Source: Hungatella sp. UBA3048 (lineage in GTDB: Bacteria > Bacillota > Clostridia > Lachnospirales > Lachnospiraceae). Taken from it: DNA of 64,000 nucleotides. The notes under the pieces were generated by a model. It was given only the letters and a program-made list of their open reading frames with translations, had not been told where the DNA came from and searched no databases. The translations under genes and the position numbers were made by a program. The DNA lies in assembly GCA_002367105.1 (NCBI GenBank), contig DFCS01000025.1, positions 1 to 64,000 on the forward strand, given 5' to 3'. Below, piece after piece: positions 43,358-52,123 of this stretch (within the stretch, counting starts at the first letter, position 1; every line of letters begins with the position of its first letter).

Positions 43358-44904
43358 AGCACAGCCTCCATTTCTTTTGCTGTCATTGTCTTAATACCCA
43401 GCATATATTCTCCCAATTCGTCTTCCGAAACGAGATTTGCCTGCTTAAATGCTGCTACAATCTTTCCTTTCCGCATAACCAGCAGCCTGTCTGAACACTC
43501 CAATACTTCATTCAAATCAGCTGAGATCAGCAGGGAAGCCGTCTCTTCTTCCCTTGATTTACGGACAATTGTCTTACGAATCATTTCCGCTGCACCTACA
43601 TCAATTCCCCTGGTCGGCTGATTGGCAAGAATAAAATTGCTGCCGGAAGTAAACTCTCTGGCCACCACCACCTTCTGGATATTACCACCGGAAAGCATCC
43701 GAACCGGCTGGTTCCTATCATCACAGGCTATTTCAAAATCTTTAATACACTGATCTACAATCTGGTCAATATATTTTCGGTTAATAAACGGACCCTTCCT
43801 GTACTGCGGTTTAAAATAGCGGTCCGAAATGATATTATCACGAATTGACATATCTCCGGCACAGCCAAAATCCATTCTGTCTTCCGGAATAAATGCCAGC
43901 CCCAACTGCCGGATCTGATGAACGGTTTTTCCTGATATGCCGGTTCCGTTTATGGATACTTCACCGGAAGAGAAAATACCAAGTCCTGATAATACGTCAG
44001 AAAGTTCACTCTGGCCATTTCCTTCTACACCGGCAATGCCTACTACTTCACCCGCACGAATATCAAGAGAGACACCATCTAGTACGGTCTTTCCCATTTC
44101 ATTGATCTTGACCAGATTTTTGATATGTACAACAACTTCTCCGGGCTTTGGCTGTTCTTTATCAATCCTAAGTATGACATCCCGGCCAACCATCAGTCTT
44201 GAGATATCCGCTTCACTCATATCCTCCAGCTCATAACTGCCCAGGCAAAAACCATGGCGCAGGACCGTAACACGGCTGCAGATTCGCTTTACTTCTTCCA
44301 GCTTGTGGGAGATAAAGATAATCGAATGTCCGCTCTTTCTTAACAGAATCAGCTGTTCAAACAATTCATCGGTCTCCTGGGGCGTCAGGACCGCCGTCGG
44401 TTCATCCAAAATGATAATTTTCGCTCCGCGAATCAATACTTTCATGATCTCAACTTTCTGCATCTGACCAACCGAAAGGTCCATCACTTTCATCTTGGGA
44501 TCAATATTAAAATTATACTTTTCTGCTACTTCTCTGGTCATCTCCACCGCTTTGTTATAATCAAACGTCCCCTTTTTCATCGGTTCGATTCCCAGAGCCA
44601 CATTCTCTGCTACAGTCAGTGACGGCACCAGCATAAAATGCTGATGTACCATTCCAATGCCTTTATCAATGGCATCCAGTGTATTTTGAATCTGAACCTC
44701 CTGCTCTTGTACGAGAACACGTCCGGACTGGGCATTTTCCAACCCGAAGAGAACTTTCATCAACGTCGTTTTTCCTGCTCCGTTTTCCCCAACCAGAGCC
44801 AGAATCTCTCCTTCATTCAGCCAAAAGGTAATGTCCTTATTGGCAACAAATCCATTACTGTAAATCTTGGTAATGTTCTCCATTCTCAAAACTTCACCAG
44901 ACAT
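43354..44904 (-). CDS. Nucleoside ABC transporter ATP-binding protein (NupA-type, two ABC domains)
   Basis: A 516-residue cytosolic ATPase with tandem ABC domains. The first has Walker A LVGENGAGKTTLMKVLFG (about 37-54), LSVGQMQKVEIMKVLIRG and IIILDEPTAVLTP. The second has GVEGNGQSELSDVLSG, LSGGNIQKVVVAREF and ILANQPTRGIDVGAA. This layout is that of BMP-type purine/nucleoside importers. It overlaps the permease and is separated from the binding-protein gene by a hairpin. Confidence 0.93.
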   Translation of the reverse strand: MSGEVLRMENITKIYSNGFVANKDITFWLNEGEILALVGENGAGKTTLMKVLFGLENAQSGRVLVQEQEVQIQNTLDAIDKGIGMVHQHFMLVPSLTVAENVALGIEPMKKGTFDYNKAVEMTREVAEKYNFNIDPKMKVMDLSVGQMQKVEIMKVLIRGAKIIILDEPTAVLTPQETDELFEQLILLRKSGHSIIFISHKLEEVKRICSRVTVLRHGFCLGSYELEDMSEADISRLMVGRDVILRIDKEQPKPGEVVVHIKNLVKINEMGKTVLDGVSLDIRAGEVVGIAGVEGNGQSELSDVLSGLGIFSSGEVSINGTGISGKTVHQIRQLGLAFIPEDRMDFGCAGDMSIRDNIISDRYFKPQYRKGPFINRKYIDQIVDQCIKDFEIACDDRNQPVRMLSGGNIQKVVVAREFTSGSNFILANQPTRGIDVGAAEMIRKTIVRKSREEETASLLISADLNEVLECSDRLLVMRKGKIVAAFKQANLVSEDELGEYMLGIKTMTAKEMEAVL

Positions 44905-44920
44905 ATCTTCCTCCTACGGC

Positions 44921-44958
44921 AAACTGCCGAAATTTCTGTTAAAAAATCCCGGCAGTTT
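44921..44958 (-). other. Intercistronic hairpin between binding-protein and ATPase genes
   Basis: AAACTGCCG (44921-44929) pairs perfectly with CGGCAGTTT (44950-44958). The loop, not the downstream side, holds the T-run on the minus strand, so this is likely an mRNA stabilising hairpin at the 3' end of the binding-protein message. Confidence 0.6.
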
Positions 44959-44971
44959 ACACTTTGTTCTG

Positions 44972-46126
44972 TTAAGGTGCTACACTGTCAAGCATTGCCT
45001 GATACTCGGCCTCATCCGCAAAATCATAGTAAGATTTCACTGACTTTTCGCCACTGACGATCTTAGACTGTGCCTCTTTCATTTTCTGACGCACTTCTTC
45101 CGGAACGGTTTCTTTGAAGAAATCATTATCTACATATCCAACGGAACTTTCCGCCAGACCCAGGCGGTTTACTTTCTTCCATACATCTTTTCCAGCCTCA
45201 ACATCATGGAAAAATGATACAAAAGAATCACCGACATTTTTCAGCATGGAGGTTAAAATGACATCGGCAAGTTCCGGATTCTCGGAATTTTTATAATACT
45301 GATACTGATCGGAATCCACACCAATTGCCCAGGTATTCAGTTCTTTACAGGCTTCGAACAAACCGCCGCCGGCTCCGCCGGCCACCTGATAGAATACATC
45401 CGCTTTTTTATCTCTTGCCTGAGAAAGACAAAGTTCTTTCATCTTGGCCGGATCCGTCCAGGAACCAACGGTTGCCTTAACAACTTTGCACTCCGGATCG
45501 TAATCCTGAACACCATTTACAAAACCGGTGACAAAGTCAGCGATAACCGGATTATCCATCCCCACATTAACTGCTACAACTTTTGATTTAGACATACCGG
45601 CTGCCAGCTGTCCTACCATGTAAGAACCCTCATTCTGTGCGTAGAAAATAAGAGCCATGTTTTCCGGTATCTCAGATTCATCCATTGAATCATCAAAACA
45701 TACAAACTTTACCTCCGGATATTCCTTCGCCAGGCGGATCAAAATATCACGATACGTAGAGGATGCCACGATATATTCATAGCCTTCGTCAATGGTATCA
45801 AGCATGGCATCTTCCCATTTATCCGCTTTTGTCTCATCCCCGGCTTCAACCGTCTTACAATCCCAACCTTCCGAACGCAGTATTTTCATTCCCTCTTCAC
45901 CGGAATCGTTAAAAGACTTGTCCCCCAGATTTCCTACAATATAGGCAATCCGCCCCTTTTCGCCGTCTTTGGCAGCCGGAGCCCCACTTTCGGTTTTCGT
46001 TTCCTGGCTTCCGGTATCAACTGCACTTGATGATTTTGTTGTTCCTCCCGAACCACAAGCTGTAAGACCTGCCGCCATTGCCGTGGCTATCACTACCGCG
46101 ATTACTTTCTTTACACTTTTTTTCAT
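44972..46126 (-). CDS. BMP-family nucleoside-binding lipoprotein
   Basis: Surface binding lipoprotein of 384 residues. Signal peptide MKKSVKKVIAVVIATAMAAG with lipobox LTAC (Cys about 24), then a Ser/Thr/Glu-rich linker (25-55). The BMP (PnrA-like) domain starts at GRIAYIVGNLGDKSFNDSGE, with FVCFDDSMDE, VGMDNPVIADFVTGFVNGVQ and FYQVAGGAGGGLFEACKEL. Bound ligand is expected to be a purine or other nucleoside. AGGAGG precedes the start; the MATE gene ends 40 nt upstream. Confidence 0.93.
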   Translation of the reverse strand: MKKSVKKVIAVVIATAMAAGLTACGSGGTTKSSSAVDTGSQETKTESGAPAAKDGEKGRIAYIVGNLGDKSFNDSGEEGMKILRSEGWDCKTVEAGDETKADKWEDAMLDTIDEGYEYIVASSTYRDILIRLAKEYPEVKFVCFDDSMDESEIPENMALIFYAQNEGSYMVGQLAAGMSKSKVVAVNVGMDNPVIADFVTGFVNGVQDYDPECKVVKATVGSWTDPAKMKELCLSQARDKKADVFYQVAGGAGGGLFEACKELNTWAIGVDSDQYQYYKNSENPELADVILTSMLKNVGDSFVSFFHDVEAGKDVWKKVNRLGLAESSVGYVDNDFFKETVPEEVRQKMKEAQSKIVSGEKSVKSYYDFADEAEYQAMLDSVAP

Positions 46127-46166
46127 ATAAAACCTCCTCTTTTTTGTTTGATTTCTTGTTTTATTT

Positions 46167-47546
46167 TCAGCACGACGTCAGGTTGCGGATCCATTTCATG
46201 GATCGGATCCGCCAAACTCCCACCAGTGCTTCTAATACAATATTAAATTTAATGATTCCAATCACCGCTGCCGCCGGCCAGTCGAAAACAAAAGCACCTA
46301 ATGATGCAAGCGGTATGGTAATCAGCCACATCGTAAAGATATCCGTGACCAGCCCAGTCTTCCCGTCTCCCCCTGCCCGCAGAGTGGCAATGATTCCGGT
46401 CATCTCGACACCGGAAAACGGCCAGATCAGTGCCAGAATCGCCATAAATTGTATGGCATAAGTACGTGTCTCATCGGTCAGCCGGTAAAGCTTTGTAAAC
46501 GGTATCCCAAACAGAATCATTATCATCCCAAGTATCGTTCCTCCGACAAATCCAAGAACCAGAACACTGTAAGCCTGCTTTTTAATCTCCGGCTTTTTAA
46601 GACCAGAACCGATCGCTTTGCCAATTGCAACGCTGCAAGCCTGCAAAATTCCATTCATCACACAGGCAACCAATTGGTAGAACGTATTTGCAATATTATA
46701 TCCGCCGACTACACTGATGCTCATCTGCCCGGTGATAGCACTTCCCGCTGTGGTTCCCGTTGACCAGATCAGCTCATGGACAACAATCGGAATACCAATA
46801 AGGTAAAAATTCCTGCTTAACCGTTTGTCTGATTTAAACAAATCCCTTACTTTCATCTGAATTCTTTTTTCTCTTTTAAAGACAAATACTACAAGGATAG
46901 TAAATTCCACCAATCTGGCAATCACAGCTCCCAGGGCCGCTCCCTGAATCCCCATACAAGGAAATCCGAACTTACCAAAAATCAGACAATAATCCAGCAA
47001 AATATTTATCGGATATGAAATCACATTGGCAATAAATGATATCTTAACCTGTTCAATTCCCCGGCAGCAGGCAAACATCATAGTACTCACGCCACATGGA
47101 AGATACATGAACGCCGCGATCCGCAGATAAGATGTCCCAAGTGCGATGATAGAAGGGTCACTGCTGTAAATCCGCATAAATATCTGTGGAAATGTCAGTA
47201 CCAGAAGTGAAATCACTGATCCGAAAACAGCAACCGCCCGGATACCTGTCGCAAATAGGATTCTTATCTCTTCTTTGCCCTGGCGCCCCCAATATTGAGC
47301 AATCAGTACGCAGCATCCGGCTGAGAAGCCGTTGCATAAAGTGTAAAAAATAAAAAATATCTGCTGTGCCTGGGAAACTGCTGACATTTGTACCTGGTCA
47401 ATTCGTCCCAGCATAATGCTGTCTGCCGTATCCACACTAACCCGAAGAAATTGCTGCAGAATAATAGGTACCGCTAACATCAGGATCTTGGTATAAAACT
47501 GAGCCTCCCTGATAACTGGAAAGTCTTTTCTTTTCACCAAACTCAT
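46167..47546 (-). CDS. MATE-family transporter in the nucleoside operon
   Basis: A 459-residue MATE antiporter with twelve hydrophobic segments. Typical blocks are FYTKILMLAVPIILQQFLRV (about 17-36), DTADSIMLGRIDQVQMSAVS and GGYNIANTFYQLVACVMNGI. Its start overlaps the nucleoside hydrolase stop (ATGA) and it precedes the binding-protein gene, so it is made with nucleoside uptake genes. It may export a base, a by-product, or a nucleoside analogue; that is inference from position. Confidence 0.88.
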   Translation of the reverse strand: MSLVKRKDFPVIREAQFYTKILMLAVPIILQQFLRVSVDTADSIMLGRIDQVQMSAVSQAQQIFFIFYTLCNGFSAGCCVLIAQYWGRQGKEEIRILFATGIRAVAVFGSVISLLVLTFPQIFMRIYSSDPSIIALGTSYLRIAAFMYLPCGVSTMMFACCRGIEQVKISFIANVISYPINILLDYCLIFGKFGFPCMGIQGAALGAVIARLVEFTILVVFVFKREKRIQMKVRDLFKSDKRLSRNFYLIGIPIVVHELIWSTGTTAGSAITGQMSISVVGGYNIANTFYQLVACVMNGILQACSVAIGKAIGSGLKKPEIKKQAYSVLVLGFVGGTILGMIMILFGIPFTKLYRLTDETRTYAIQFMAILALIWPFSGVEMTGIIATLRAGGDGKTGLVTDIFTMWLITIPLASLGAFVFDWPAAAVIGIIKFNIVLEALVGVWRIRSMKWIRNLTSC

Positions 47547-48478
47547 AGTTCACGGCTGTTGCCAATGCAGCCAATCAACCACTCTTTAAATAAATCGACA
47601 TGGATATCCATTGCTACTTTCACATTGGGCTTCCGGCCTAGTTTATTTCTCAAATCTACTGCCGTATGTCCCACTGCATAAGAATCCATACATTCAACAT
47701 CAACAAAGTAATCCTTACATACCAGACACTGGGGACACAACGCCGCCGCCAGGGCCAGGGCATCGTGCATCACTGCATCCTCGCCGCCTTTTTCATGCCG
47801 TCTGAACATATAATCCAGAATATCGGCTGTCAGCAATGCCGCTTTCGTTCCTATGTTTCTTAAAATTTCTGCATCCTGATGATTCATAATTGCCTGTTCC
47901 GTCACATCCAGGCCGACCATAGTGCAAGGAACCCCAGATGCTAAAACCAGCCTGGCCGCTACGGGATCCACCCAGATATTAAATTCAGATGTGGTGGAAA
48001 CATTCCCGCCTTTTACCGCCCCACCCATGAACCAGATGTGCTTGATCTTTTCTGCAATGTCCGGATATAGGGAAAGAACAATAGCAATATTGGTCATCGG
48101 ACCAATGACAAGCAGTTCCAACTCACCATTCAGTTCATCTGCTTTCCGGCGGATCACCTCAATTGCATTTTCTTTTGCAAAATCACCAGCCACGGCAGTT
48201 GGCAGTACAATATCACCAAGCCCTGACCGGCCGTGAGTGTCACCATAGTACGGAGCTCTTAGAAACAGGGGCTTCTCCGCCCCCCGGGCAACCATAATAT
48301 CAGCGCTAAGATACTCCATCAGGTTCAGATTATTCTGTGAGGTGTACTGGTGCGATACATTTCCATTTACCGAAGTAATAGCCGCCAGTTCAATCTCCGG
48401 GCTGTATAAAGCAGCTATAATCGCAATTGCATCATCAGTACCCGTATCACAGTCAATAATAAATGTTCTCTTTGCCAT
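47543..48478 (-). CDS. Inosine/uridine-preferring nucleoside hydrolase, first gene of the operon
   Basis: A 311-residue nucleoside hydrolase. The start at 48478 (MAKRTFIIDCDTGTDDAIAI) has GAGG upstream and brings the calcium site DCDTGTDDA to residues 9-17; the frame's earlier codons do not match the family. Other blocks are ITSVNGNVSHQYTSQNNLNL, LLVIGPMTNIAIVLSLYPDI and IWFMGGAVKGGNVSTTSEFN. It is the first gene after the operator-bearing promoter. Confidence 0.92.
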   Translation of the reverse strand: MAKRTFIIDCDTGTDDAIAIIAALYSPEIELAAITSVNGNVSHQYTSQNNLNLMEYLSADIMVARGAEKPLFLRAPYYGDTHGRSGLGDIVLPTAVAGDFAKENAIEVIRRKADELNGELELLVIGPMTNIAIVLSLYPDIAEKIKHIWFMGGAVKGGNVSTTSEFNIWVDPVAARLVLASGVPCTMVGLDVTEQAIMNHQDAEILRNIGTKAALLTADILDYMFRRHEKGGEDAVMHDALALAAALCPQCLVCKDYFVDVECMDSYAVGHTAVDLRNKLGRKPNVKVAMDIHVDLFKEWLIGCIGNSREL

Positions 48479-48528
48479 TGCCGTCAACCTCGCCTTCCTC
48501 TTATGTCTTTGATCTATTTGAATAGGAT

Positions 48529-48586
48529 AACACTTTCCGAAAGTGTTTATTTTATTAAATAATATCACTTTTTTTCTATTTGTCAA
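48529..48586 (-). promoter_or_regulatory. Nucleoside operon promoter with LacI-type palindromic operator
   Basis: Minus-strand -35 TTGACA (48581-48586), 16-bp spacer, -10 TATTAT (48559-48564). Just downstream, over the expected start site, AACACTTTC-C-GAAAGTGTT (48529-48547) is a perfect 9-bp inverted repeat. Position and symmetry fit a repressor operator, most likely for the divergent LacI-PfkB fusion protein. Confidence 0.8.
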
Positions 48587-48670
48587 TTGATATTATATAA
48601 TTTTAATAAAAATATACTTTAGGAAAACTATTTATTATGTACTTTTTTACATCTTCCCTTATCTTCATCG

Positions 48671-48699
48671 TTGACAAATATATCTTTCTGTATCATAAT
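48671..48699 (+). promoter_or_regulatory. Promoter of the LacI-PfkB fusion gene
   Basis: Plus-strand -35 TTGACA (48671-48676), 17-bp spacer, -10 CATAAT (48694-48699), 31 bp before the ATG at 48730. No second copy of the palindrome at 48529 is seen here. Confidence 0.75.
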
Positions 48700-48729
48700 T
48701 CATTTATAACAATGAAATGGAGAATTCTC

Positions 48730-50649
48730 ATGACAATCAAAGAAATAGCCCAATTAGCGGGTGTATCGATATCAACCGTTTCAAAAATTGTAAACGGCAA
48801 GGATGACAGCATTAATCCAAAAACCCGAAAGCGTGTTCTCGAGATTGTAAAAGAGTATAACTATACGCCTTATGCCAGTGTCAAACTTGTTTCCGAGGCC
48901 AAGACTTTTGTATTGGGGGTATTACTTAATTCCTTCACCAGATCGAGCCTGTTTTTGAATGGCGCTATTGCTGTTGCTCAAAAAAACGGCTATGGACTTC
49001 TGGTCTACGATAGTCTGGGGTCACTGGAAACCGAACTAAAAAACATTACTACACTATGCAAAAGTCAGGTAGACGGCGTTATCTGGGAACCGGTGAATAA
49101 CGAAAGCAAAGAACACGAGCAATATTTCAAAAAATACAATATTGAAGTCTGCTGTATTAATTCCCCATTTGACCCGGATCATTATTTTATCGATTTTTCC
49201 CAAATCAGCTATGAGGCGACCAGACTCCTCCTTTCTTATGGTCATACAAAAGTAGGATGCCTGATCAGGCGTGGCAGTGTCCGTTCAAAACTAGCCCTTG
49301 AAGGTTTCAAAAAATGCCTTCTCGAACATGGGATTCCTTTTCGAGATAACATGATTCTTCCCGAGGAAAACGATGAATGGCACAATCAAATCTTTGCACA
49401 TTTACTGACCGGCATTATCAGTACCCATTTTACTTCCGCTCAATTACTGGTTGAAGATTTAGAAAAGAAAAGGCTGCAGATGCCATATAACCTTTCATTA
49501 ATCAGCTTAAGGGATGATCTGCGGGGGATTACCCAGCCTTCGAAAATATCCAGCATACGCATTCCTAATTATGAATTTGGTTCTTTTGTTTGTGAACGCC
49601 TCATTGAAAAATGTGAAAAGAGGCAGTTCCTTACAGAAAATTTCCAAACCGCTTATCCGTTAGAGAACACACATAGCCTGGATGTTCCTTATTTTTCCCA
49701 GACCAAGCAGATTGTTGTAGTTGGAAGCATTAACATAGATGTAATCCTGAATGTAACCGAACTGCCACAGCCGGGCCAGGTTGCCAGTACAAATACCAGC
49801 TTTACCAGCCCCGGCGGAAAAGGTGCCAATCAGGCCGTCGCGGTCGCCAAGCTTGGGCATCAAGTGTCGTTGATTGGAAAAGTAGGTAACGATTACGACT
49901 CGACTCTCGTTTATTCGATCATAGAAGAAAACCACGTAAACACTCTGGGGATTCTACGCGCCCCCCAGGCCGAGACCGGCAAAGCGTATATCCACCTTCA
50001 GGACAATGGGGAAAGCACGATTACAATTTTGAACGGCGCCAACGAAACCCTAAGCCCGGAAGAAATCCTGATGCATAAGGATCTCTTCCAAAATACCAGC
50101 TATTGCTTATTACAAACGGAAATTCCGGAAAATGCCGTTGAAGCAGCCGCCCATCTAGCTCACGAATGCGGTGTAAAAACGATCCTGAAACCAGCTGTAA
50201 TGAAGCGGCTGCACCCATCATTAATGAATTACATAGATATCTTTGTGCCGAATAAGACAGAAGCAGAGCTGTTATGCCCGGAAGAAACCACAATTGAGGG
50301 AAAAGCAGAAGCATTTATCAGGCATGGTGCAAAATCCGTTATTATTACTCTCGGACATTTAGGGTGTTATATCAAAGATCCGACTTTCACCGGCTACCTG
50401 CCTGCGGTTCATTTTTCAACGATTGATACCACCGGAGCCGCTGATGCTTTCATTGGTGCGTTGGCAGCTTACTTAACTGATGGGTATCCGATTGAGCAGG
50501 CTGCCCGAATCGCAACCTATGCTGCCGCCTTCAGCGTTGCCAGACAAGGCGTCATACCTGCACTGATCGACCGCAATTCGCTGGAAGCTTACATCAAAAA
50601 AGTGGAGCCCGACATGATTCAGTTTGGAAATAGGGAGGATATTACATGA
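48730..50649 (+). CDS. LacI-family repressor fused to a PfkB/ribokinase-like domain
   Basis: A 639-residue two-part protein. The ATG at 48730 (MTIKEIAQLAGVSISTVSKI) is preceded by TGGAG; earlier in-frame codons are not family-like. Residues 1-55 are a LacI helix-turn-helix with hinge. Residues about 60-315 are a complete periplasmic-binding-like sensor (FVLGVLLNSFTRSSLFLNGA, YGHTKVGCLIRRGSVRSKLA). Residues about 328-630 are a PfkB kinase fold, starting IVVVGSINIDVILNVTELPQ with motif 1 GGKGANQAVAVAKLG (about 360). Motif 2 is DTTGAADAFIGALAAY (566-581): the Gly normally before the catalytic Asp (572) is Ala, and the NPAP-like block is LKPA. Catalysis may be weak, so the domain may act as a sensor. 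It is divergent from the nucleoside operon and overlaps the M20 gene. Confidence 0.93.
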   Translation: MTIKEIAQLAGVSISTVSKIVNGKDDSINPKTRKRVLEIVKEYNYTPYASVKLVSEAKTFVLGVLLNSFTRSSLFLNGAIAVAQKNGYGLLVYDSLGSLETELKNITTLCKSQVDGVIWEPVNNESKEHEQYFKKYNIEVCCINSPFDPDHYFIDFSQISYEATRLLLSYGHTKVGCLIRRGSVRSKLALEGFKKCLLEHGIPFRDNMILPEENDEWHNQIFAHLLTGIISTHFTSAQLLVEDLEKKRLQMPYNLSLISLRDDLRGITQPSKISSIRIPNYEFGSFVCERLIEKCEKRQFLTENFQTAYPLENTHSLDVPYFSQTKQIVVVGSINIDVILNVTELPQPGQVASTNTSFTSPGGKGANQAVAVAKLGHQVSLIGKVGNDYDSTLVYSIIEENHVNTLGILRAPQAETGKAYIHLQDNGESTITILNGANETLSPEEILMHKDLFQNTSYCLLQTEIPENAVEAAAHLAHECGVKTILKPAVMKRLHPSLMNYIDIFVPNKTEAELLCPEETTIEGKAEAFIRHGAKSVIITLGHLGCYIKDPTFTGYLPAVHFSTIDTTGAADAFIGALAAYLTDGYPIEQAARIATYAAAFSVARQGVIPALIDRNSLEAYIKKVEPDMIQFGNREDIT

Positions 50650-51917
50650 AAGTAAAAAAACAGATGCTGACCGATTCCTTAGAAAAGCAAAAACAGGAAC
50701 TAAAAGAGCTGGGCCGGACACTTTTTGCCTGTCCCGAAGTGGGATTTAAGGAAGAAAAAACCTCCGCTCATCTTCTTTCATTTTTTCAAAAAAACGGCAT
50801 TTCCTGTCAGGGCAATCAATCCTTAACCGGTGTCCGTGCAGATATTGGAGAGCGAAATGGCTCTGGTTATCACATTTCCCTGGTCGCCGATATGGATGCC
50901 GTTTATGCCGGTAGTGGCGATAAAAAACAAGCCATTCACTCCTGCGGCCACAGCATCCAGGTTGCCGATATGGCTTTTTCCATGAAGCTGATAAAAGAAA
51001 GCGGACTGCTGGATGAAACCGGGGGCAGCGTTACGTTTATCGCCACCCCGGCTGAAGAATTTATTGATCTTGAATATCGGGAAGACCTTGTCCAGGCAGG
51101 AAAAGTTCGCTTTTTTTCAGGAAAGCAGAATCTAATTGCAGATGGTTTCTTCGATGACATTGACTGTATTTTATCAGCTCATGTTAACAGCGAAGAGAAT
51201 ACCCTCTTTGATATTGGCAGCAGCCTTACCGGTTTTACAAAAAAGCGAATTATTTTTACCGGACAGGCAGCACATTCCGGAGCATTGGCACACCAGGGGC
51301 GCAACGCCATGCATGGAGCCTTGTTATTTATTAATGCATTATCTTTTTTAAAGGAACAGTTTCCACCAGAAAAAGGAATTCACATTGCTCCGATTATCAC
51401 AGCATGCAGCGGCAGTGTCAACACCGTCCCAGACCAGGCTGTTTTAGAGACCTATATCCGGGCCAATTCGCTCAGCAGCCTTCTTGAAGCCAGTCAGTCA
51501 CTGGATAGCTGTGCCAATCATTGTGCTCTTGCACTTAATCTAAAAAGTTTGATTGAAAATCAGACCGGATATATGCCGCTTCAACAGTCTGAGCCGCTGC
51601 TTAAAGTTGTTTACCAAAATATGCTCAACATTTGCCTGCCCGAACAGATTCTTAAAAATCTAGTTTCCGGGGCTTCTGGTGACATTGGCGATTTGAGTTA
51701 CTTAATCCCTTCCGTGCAATTTGGATTTTCCGGTATTGAGGGACAGATCCACAGTGCCAATTTCACGATTCGTGAAGAAGAAAATGTCTACACAAATGTG
51801 GTTAAAGTGGTTTTAGGAACTATTTATGATCTGTTGACCGAGAAAGAACTGCAGATTAAATATGATGATTACGATATTCGTAAAAATACGTATTTAGCGG
51901 ACTGGCTAAAGATATAA
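50646..51917 (+). CDS. M20-family amidohydrolase/peptidase
   Basis: A 423-residue metal-dependent hydrolase of the M20 amidohydrolase (AbgB/HipO-like) group. Metal ligands are in IHSCGHSIQVADMAFSMKLI (about 98-117) and ATPAEEFIDL (about 137-146), where EE is the catalytic/metal pair, with SAHVNSEEN (about 176) and the distal His in GQIHSANFTI (about 377). The lid region FTGQAAHSGALAHQGRNAMH (about 205-224) is typical. Its ATG overlaps the fusion gene's stop by 4 nt. Such enzymes remove acyl, carbamoyl or amino-acid groups; why one is coupled to a nucleoside regulator is not known. Confidence 0.85.
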   Translation: MKVKKQMLTDSLEKQKQELKELGRTLFACPEVGFKEEKTSAHLLSFFQKNGISCQGNQSLTGVRADIGERNGSGYHISLVADMDAVYAGSGDKKQAIHSCGHSIQVADMAFSMKLIKESGLLDETGGSVTFIATPAEEFIDLEYREDLVQAGKVRFFSGKQNLIADGFFDDIDCILSAHVNSEENTLFDIGSSLTGFTKKRIIFTGQAAHSGALAHQGRNAMHGALLFINALSFLKEQFPPEKGIHIAPIITACSGSVNTVPDQAVLETYIRANSLSSLLEASQSLDSCANHCALALNLKSLIENQTGYMPLQQSEPLLKVVYQNMLNICLPEQILKNLVSGASGDIGDLSYLIPSVQFGFSGIEGQIHSANFTIREEENVYTNVVKVVLGTIYDLLTEKELQIKYDDYDIRKNTYLADWLKI

Positions 51918-51935
51918 AAAAACTTTTTCTTAAAC

Positions 51936-51967
51936 TTAAAAAGGATGACTTAAGCCATCCTTTTTTA
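51936..51967 (+). terminator. Terminator of the fusion regulator-M20 operon
   Basis: AAAAAGGATG (51938-51947) pairs with CATCCTTTTT (51956-51965), followed by further T, 20 nt after the M20 stop. Confidence 0.85.
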
Positions 51968-52123
51968 CTATTTCTTAATAGATTTCCTTACATCGGAAAT
52001 GGGGTTTGCGTTTTCTTTCCGACTAATACATTAAATTATATCTAACTAGCTATGATACCGTTCTCCATATAATAAACTCCTGTACATATTTGGTCCCAAT
52101 TATTTTTCTTTAACAGGTAAATA

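Noticed and set aside
48479..48730. Purine riboswitch controlling the nucleoside operon
   Set aside because: The leader is too short and lacks the three-way-junction loop motifs; a promoter plus palindromic operator explains control better.
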